The position numbers and the translations under genes are program-made. Shown piece after piece: positions 61,301 to 64,000 of a stretch of DNA of 64,000 bases. Below the pieces are notes generated by a model that had not been told where the DNA came from, searched no databases, and saw nothing but the letters and a program-made list of their open reading frames with translations. Every line of letters starts with the position of its first letter. The stretch's first letter is position 1. The stretch comes from Paenibacillus sp. 481 (GTDB lineage: Bacteria; Bacillota; Bacilli; Paenibacillales; Paenibacillaceae), in contig NZ_CP075175.1 in the NCBI RefSeq assembly GCF_021223605.1, positions 124,001-188,000 of the forward strand, written 5' to 3'.

Positions 61301-63692
61301 CGTCATGGTACGTTTCAGACGTAATTCGGTTCAGATGATCATAACTGTACGTAACAACCTGTCCTTTACCGTCTATAAATTGATAAAGGTTACCTGTCTC
61401 AGGAATTATTTTATTCTGACTCACTATATCAGAAGCGTTTCCGTTTGCGTCCGTTACTGTAACAGTCTGCTTGTTCACGAACCTATACTTATGTTCTTGA
61501 TTGAACTCCTGCTTAACGACCGTATTTCTGGAGCCATCGCCCTTTATTTGAATCGTTGTCGGGTTGCCAAGCAAATCATAGTCATAATTGACTTGACTTA
61601 GCTGCTGACCTTGACCATTGTGTACCGCTACCTGCGTCACGCTCGCCGTTTTTTGATCATATTCATATTCGGTTACTAAATTCGACTTCGGTCCAACAGG
61701 AACCGTGCTTTTCTTTAATCTTTTATATCCCGCCGCATAGCCGTATTCAAGATGACTTGTAACGTTCAGTGAATTTGTTTCCGTCAGTACGTATCCATAG
61801 TCATCGTACGTGTACCTCGTCGCTTTTGAATGTGATGCACCAGTCGGACCATAGCTAGTTTCAGTAACTTGAGTTGGATTAGTATGCCGTTCCTCTCTAT
61901 TAGAGTAAGTATCATAACCATAGCCAGTCACTTTTCTTTCATTGCTGCGTTTAGATGAAACTTCTACAGAATCCGTATACATCAACGGGGAATCTGGAGG
62001 AAATTGGTACGTCGAGCTGTCATCTAAATTGTGATAATCTTCTCTATAATCTAAAGAATAGTTATATTTACTTAGAGTCAAGCCATCGTCAACACTTACG
62101 CTAAAGGACTGATCTCCATATGTTTGGCCGATATCCCGGTGAAAAGTTAATTTCTGAATGTCTGCTGCAACCTCTGCTCCGGTATTTGTACTATACAATC
62201 GTTTACGTCCCTCATACCGAACTTGTTCTTCTTGGGCGTAAACACCAATTTCACGGAGAACTTCAGACGTTTCAAACTTTGTCTGTGCTTTTGTTGGATG
62301 TTCGATCATACCCAACGTTACCCATGTATTCTTACCCCAATACATCATTCTATCAGAAAAATCTGTAAATATATCATATCCTTTCAAAATATTGAAGAAC
62401 ATCGTGTTTCTTACATCATAATAATATTTAGTAGAGCGGCCGACCGGATCAATGACTTCTTTCAAAATGTTATGCTCTCGACCGTTAATATTAATCTTAT
62501 TTTTTACATATTTAACTTTTCGCTCTTGATATGTATTCGTTGCAGGGTCTTTGTATGAAGCAGTCGCAAGCGTATAGTCATCATAATCTTTAATAAATAG
62601 TACATTGTATTGTTGTCTGGCTACATCTTGGTTGGAGAAAGTAGCAACCATAAATAACTTGTATCCATCATAGACAAATTCAGTAAAGTTTCCGTGTTTA
62701 TCATTAATTTGCTTCAAAAATCCATCTGCACTAAAGGTATATCTTAATCCTTTGGTCGCATCAGTAAGAGCAAACACGGTACCTTCTGGTTCTCCATAAC
62801 TTGGACCAAAGCTTAAATCGCCGAATGGATACCCTAATATTTCATAGTTATCCGCTATTCCAAATGTCCCTTTTCCGGGTATGTATATAAACTTTTGATC
62901 CCCGTCTTCTTTAAAGTAAGGGATATCCCACATCCACCCTTTTCCTAACGAAGTACGATAATCCTCTTCTGTTCTCTTTGTAGACTGCTTATATTCCGAC
63001 CAGTCGTAAAACGTATCATCTTTACCGCGGGAGCTGTCATAGACACGGCGAAGTTCAAAGTCTAATCCATTAGGACCTGGAAGAATGAGATCGGTGTTTT
63101 GAATCTGAAGCGAGCCGTCGACCGTTGAAATCTGTTCATTCACATCACCTATCGAGAACGGTGCATGATCGAATTTCAGCTGCTTCTGCTTAAGTGCAAT
63201 ATTATCGTATTCACCAGATGCAGAACGCTTTTTGCGGCTATTCGTTACCGGATAAACAGCATTTGTGACGCTGCTATTTCCTTCGACGCTAGCATCTTTA
63301 TTCAAATCTCCATACACGCTAGATGTAACACCTGTATTCCGTTCATCCAGCGGTTTTTGTATAACATTTGGATATAATTGCTTCATATATTGCTCATAGG
63401 AGCCGCCTTTTTGCTTCTCCTGCAAACCTTCGTATATATGATGCAGTCGATACCCTTTTTTGATTTCTTCGTAAACCCAATCACCTGTTACATTGAATTG
63501 ATTTGCTACCGAAGATATCGTAATGATGTCTTCCGGCTTTAAGTCTGCTGGCTGTGAATCGTAAACCGCCTCGGTTACCGAGCGTGGCGTTGACGTGGAG
63601 TTATCCTCCGACCATAGTGGCTGTGCCGAAGCTAGTGGCAAGCTTGTAAACACCATCATGAACGCGAGAATGACAGATATGTACTTTTTCAT
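58374..63692 (-). CDS. Secreted RHS/YD-repeat polymorphic toxin with Hint domain (WapA-like)
   Basis: 1772 residues. Sec signal peptide (1-23, L-P-L-A-S-A-Q); N-terminal region with Y-D-S-S-R-G-K; dozens of YD repeats (Y-D-x-x-G-R/N) from ~600; the RHS core end Y-L-R-E-R-W-Y-D-P-S-I-G-R-F-I-N-E-D (~1400); a Hint autoprocessing domain (C1539-F-V-A-G-T, T-T-D-N-H-P-F-W-V, to V-H-N1673); and a 99-residue C-terminal toxin ending G-M-L-Y-T-S-K-D-G-L-K-S-V-R and Y-H-V-E-I-E, whose family I cannot name. Expected to deliver the toxin to competitors by contact; Hint should release it after Asn1673. AAGGGAG precedes the ATG. Confidence 0.92.
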   Translation of the reverse strand: MKKYISVILAFMMVFTSLPLASAQPLWSEDNSTSTPRSVTEAVYDSQPADLKPEDIITISSVANQFNVTGDWVYEEIKKGYRLHHIYEGLQEKQKGGSYEQYMKQLYPNVIQKPLDERNTGVTSSVYGDLNKDASVEGNSSVTNAVYPVTNSRKKRSASGEYDNIALKQKQLKFDHAPFSIGDVNEQISTVDGSLQIQNTDLILPGPNGLDFELRRVYDSSRGKDDTFYDWSEYKQSTKRTEEDYRTSLGKGWMWDIPYFKEDGDQKFIYIPGKGTFGIADNYEILGYPFGDLSFGPSYGEPEGTVFALTDATKGLRYTFSADGFLKQINDKHGNFTEFVYDGYKLFMVATFSNQDVARQQYNVLFIKDYDDYTLATASYKDPATNTYQERKVKYVKNKININGREHNILKEVIDPVGRSTKYYYDVRNTMFFNILKGYDIFTDFSDRMMYWGKNTWVTLGMIEHPTKAQTKFETSEVLREIGVYAQEEQVRYEGRKRLYSTNTGAEVAADIQKLTFHRDIGQTYGDQSFSVSVDDGLTLSKYNYSLDYREDYHNLDDSSTYQFPPDSPLMYTDSVEVSSKRSNERKVTGYGYDTYSNREERHTNPTQVTETSYGPTGASHSKATRYTYDDYGYVLTETNSLNVTSHLEYGYAAGYKRLKKSTVPVGPKSNLVTEYEYDQKTASVTQVAVHNGQGQQLSQVNYDYDLLGNPTTIQIKGDGSRNTVVKQEFNQEHKYRFVNKQTVTVTDANGNASDIVSQNKIIPETGNLYQFIDGKGQVVTYSYDHLNRITSETYHDGTQTKIVYDDAQNKVTVTSPTGEQSEWLFDPFGRLIKETNGRGSANHTYDEFNHVIVKGNANGSSTHYKYDAWGRVIEEKPGHYEATRFLYDDGANTKTTIDGANNTFKETYDVLGRLLLKEEVKPGGNVELARYVYDYAGNVTSMADGNNNVTKYEYDALSRLVAVTDAEGKTTKYKYNLTGDMVEVQYPDGNIVQKKYDEIGRLVEQLDPKQQSKKLYYDANDNVVRSVDRKGQTQQFEYNNRDLLTSSITADETITYAYDAAGKRLSMKDNTGTTNYNYHPTGELKTITYHDGIMLSYDYEGRGLRTKQSVSAGSFNLTSSIDYLFDYPTPTKLSVMDGSGNALSQFTYEFDQRSKFLSKLSGSNGYTESYKYDGLNMIDIQQQLGGNTFGQYTYNYDKNRNIVGKNDNGAGYQYTYDKLNRIQTNSQFNETYAYDNRDNRSTLTTDHTPEIKGGSYTYDQRNRLTSVTTDEGKTVTYRYNGDNLMVERTENGETTRYYYDDNDKIVAEAKVENGSVTILAGYVYDANDDILARQVPGKGMQYYITNGHGDVTEIRDEQGNVLNKYTYDIWGNPLNTPEEKVPNIFRYSGEYWDATTGLQYLRERWYDPSIGRFINEDTYEGEIDSPLSLNLYTYVLNNPLIFVDPTGNVAQFAKNAWNGVKKGARVAGRAAVSTANFLVLDDLRVISDPNTSMAQKGMAIATTLIPAGKVLKAGKAATNVYQASKAKKAQKAKTGCNCFVAGTMVLTDEGEKNIEDIEVGDKVLSKNEETGEQAYKEVTHLYRNDKEIIYELTVGDQVIETTDNHPFWVEGKGWVLAADLHAGDKLQQSNGNILTIDKINIVKHDEMVKVYNFTVADFHTYFVSDLGIWVHNINKFCGSASDLADLARKSKKNDGLQGAKVSADLIYDASIDFVGKGAKVQKIDGGMLYTSKDGLKSVRTGKKYGKGVYEANFESFDKRGNRLTNYHVEIE

Positions 63693-64000
63693 TTTTCTCT
63701 CCCTTTAAAGTAAGCTGTGTTGCGTAATCATATGGAAACCGACTTTCTAATGTACTTGCAGCTTACGTTCACCTCTAGTTTATTTATTTAATATTGTTAA
63801 CTATTAGACCCTATAGAATCATATTTTTTTGTTGGCTACATGTCCATGTATTTTTATTACATTTCCCCTGCAATATATAATTAAATCCATATAAATATTA
63901 TTCATACTGTCTGTTTTAGCTTAATCACAATATTATCCATGACAAATTCCCACTTAATGATTAATCTATAAAAGGTTATTTCATTAAAAAGGGGTAAAAA
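63693..64000 (-). promoter_or_regulatory. RHS upstream region
   Basis: Gene-free up to the window edge. Contains the palindrome TACATG-TC-CATGTA (63837-63850), overlapping GTCCATGTATTTT (63842-63854), which recurs upstream of the secreted gene at 50906. Very AT-rich beyond; no certain promoter. Confidence 0.45.

Noticed and set aside
1-64000. CRISPR arrays, tRNA or rRNA genes
   Set aside because: No regularly spaced repeats of the CRISPR kind and no tRNA or rRNA signatures seen on reading; the tandem repeats present are coding or microsatellite-like.

Overview
The window looks like chromosomal DNA of an endospore-forming Firmicute, most likely Paenibacillus or a close relative. The basis is a GerA-type germination operon, a Spo0E-family phosphatase, a YheC/YheD-like spore protein, an Amj-type lipid II flippase, strong AGGAGG ribosome sites with frequent GTG/TTG starts, and a Sec-exported RHS/WapA-like toxin. 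I see no rRNA, tRNA or CRISPR array.

Layout. 1-2.2 kb: 5-oxoprolinase operon pxpB-pxpC-pxpA (pxpA runs off the edge). 2.3-7 kb: a secreted protein and a four-gene CDP-sugar cassette (rfbF, rfbG, C-methyltransferase, epimerase/reductase). 7-13 kb: two house-keeping style operons (NTF2-like, HD phosphohydrolase, methyltransferase; GNAT, 5'-nucleotidase, unknown), a saccharopine-dehydrogenase-like oxidoreductase and a serine hydrolase. 13-17.5 kb: a 2,3-diaminopropionate cassette (PaaK-like ligase, sbnA, sbnB) beside a divergent ATP-grasp protein. 17.6-27.5 kb: MazG-like protein, beta-helix protein, DUF1361 membrane protein, AA10 chitin monooxygenase with a likely CcpA site, VOC protein, Amj, old yellow enzyme with a MerR regulator, DIP1984 protein, rpiA, DUF3221 protein. 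27.7-31.8 kb: spore germination operon in A-C-D-B order. 32-47 kb: Spo0E-like protein, XRE-TPR regulator, S41 protease, a GH20 hexosaminidase with divergent RpiR regulator sharing a HexR-like palindrome, AraC/MFS pair, and a run of small GNAT, NUDIX, DJ-1 and amidase genes.

47-64 kb is the accessory region and the most interesting part. A Sec-secreted 1772-residue RHS protein ends in a Hint domain and a variable C-terminal toxin, followed by an Imm8-like immunity gene. Downstream lies a second, orphan Hint-toxin tail with its own Cys-rich candidate immunity gene. Each toxin-immunity pair is followed by one copy of a ~1.62 kb direct repeat made of a 67-residue XRE regulator, a convergent Rep_trans-like replication protein and ~500 bp of palindrome-rich non-coding DNA ending in the immunity-gene terminator. 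Between the copies sit a serine recombinase with a small partner ORF and an IS110-family element that abuts the truncated Hint. Past the repeats are two secreted YD-repeat/beta-sandwich genes, the second inactivated by two stops and a frameshift. My inference is that Hint DNA on one side and the Rep module on the other act as homology arms for exchanging toxin-immunity cassettes, the Rep module possibly being a replicative mobile element riding with them. No function has been tested; this rests on reading the sequence and on family knowledge.
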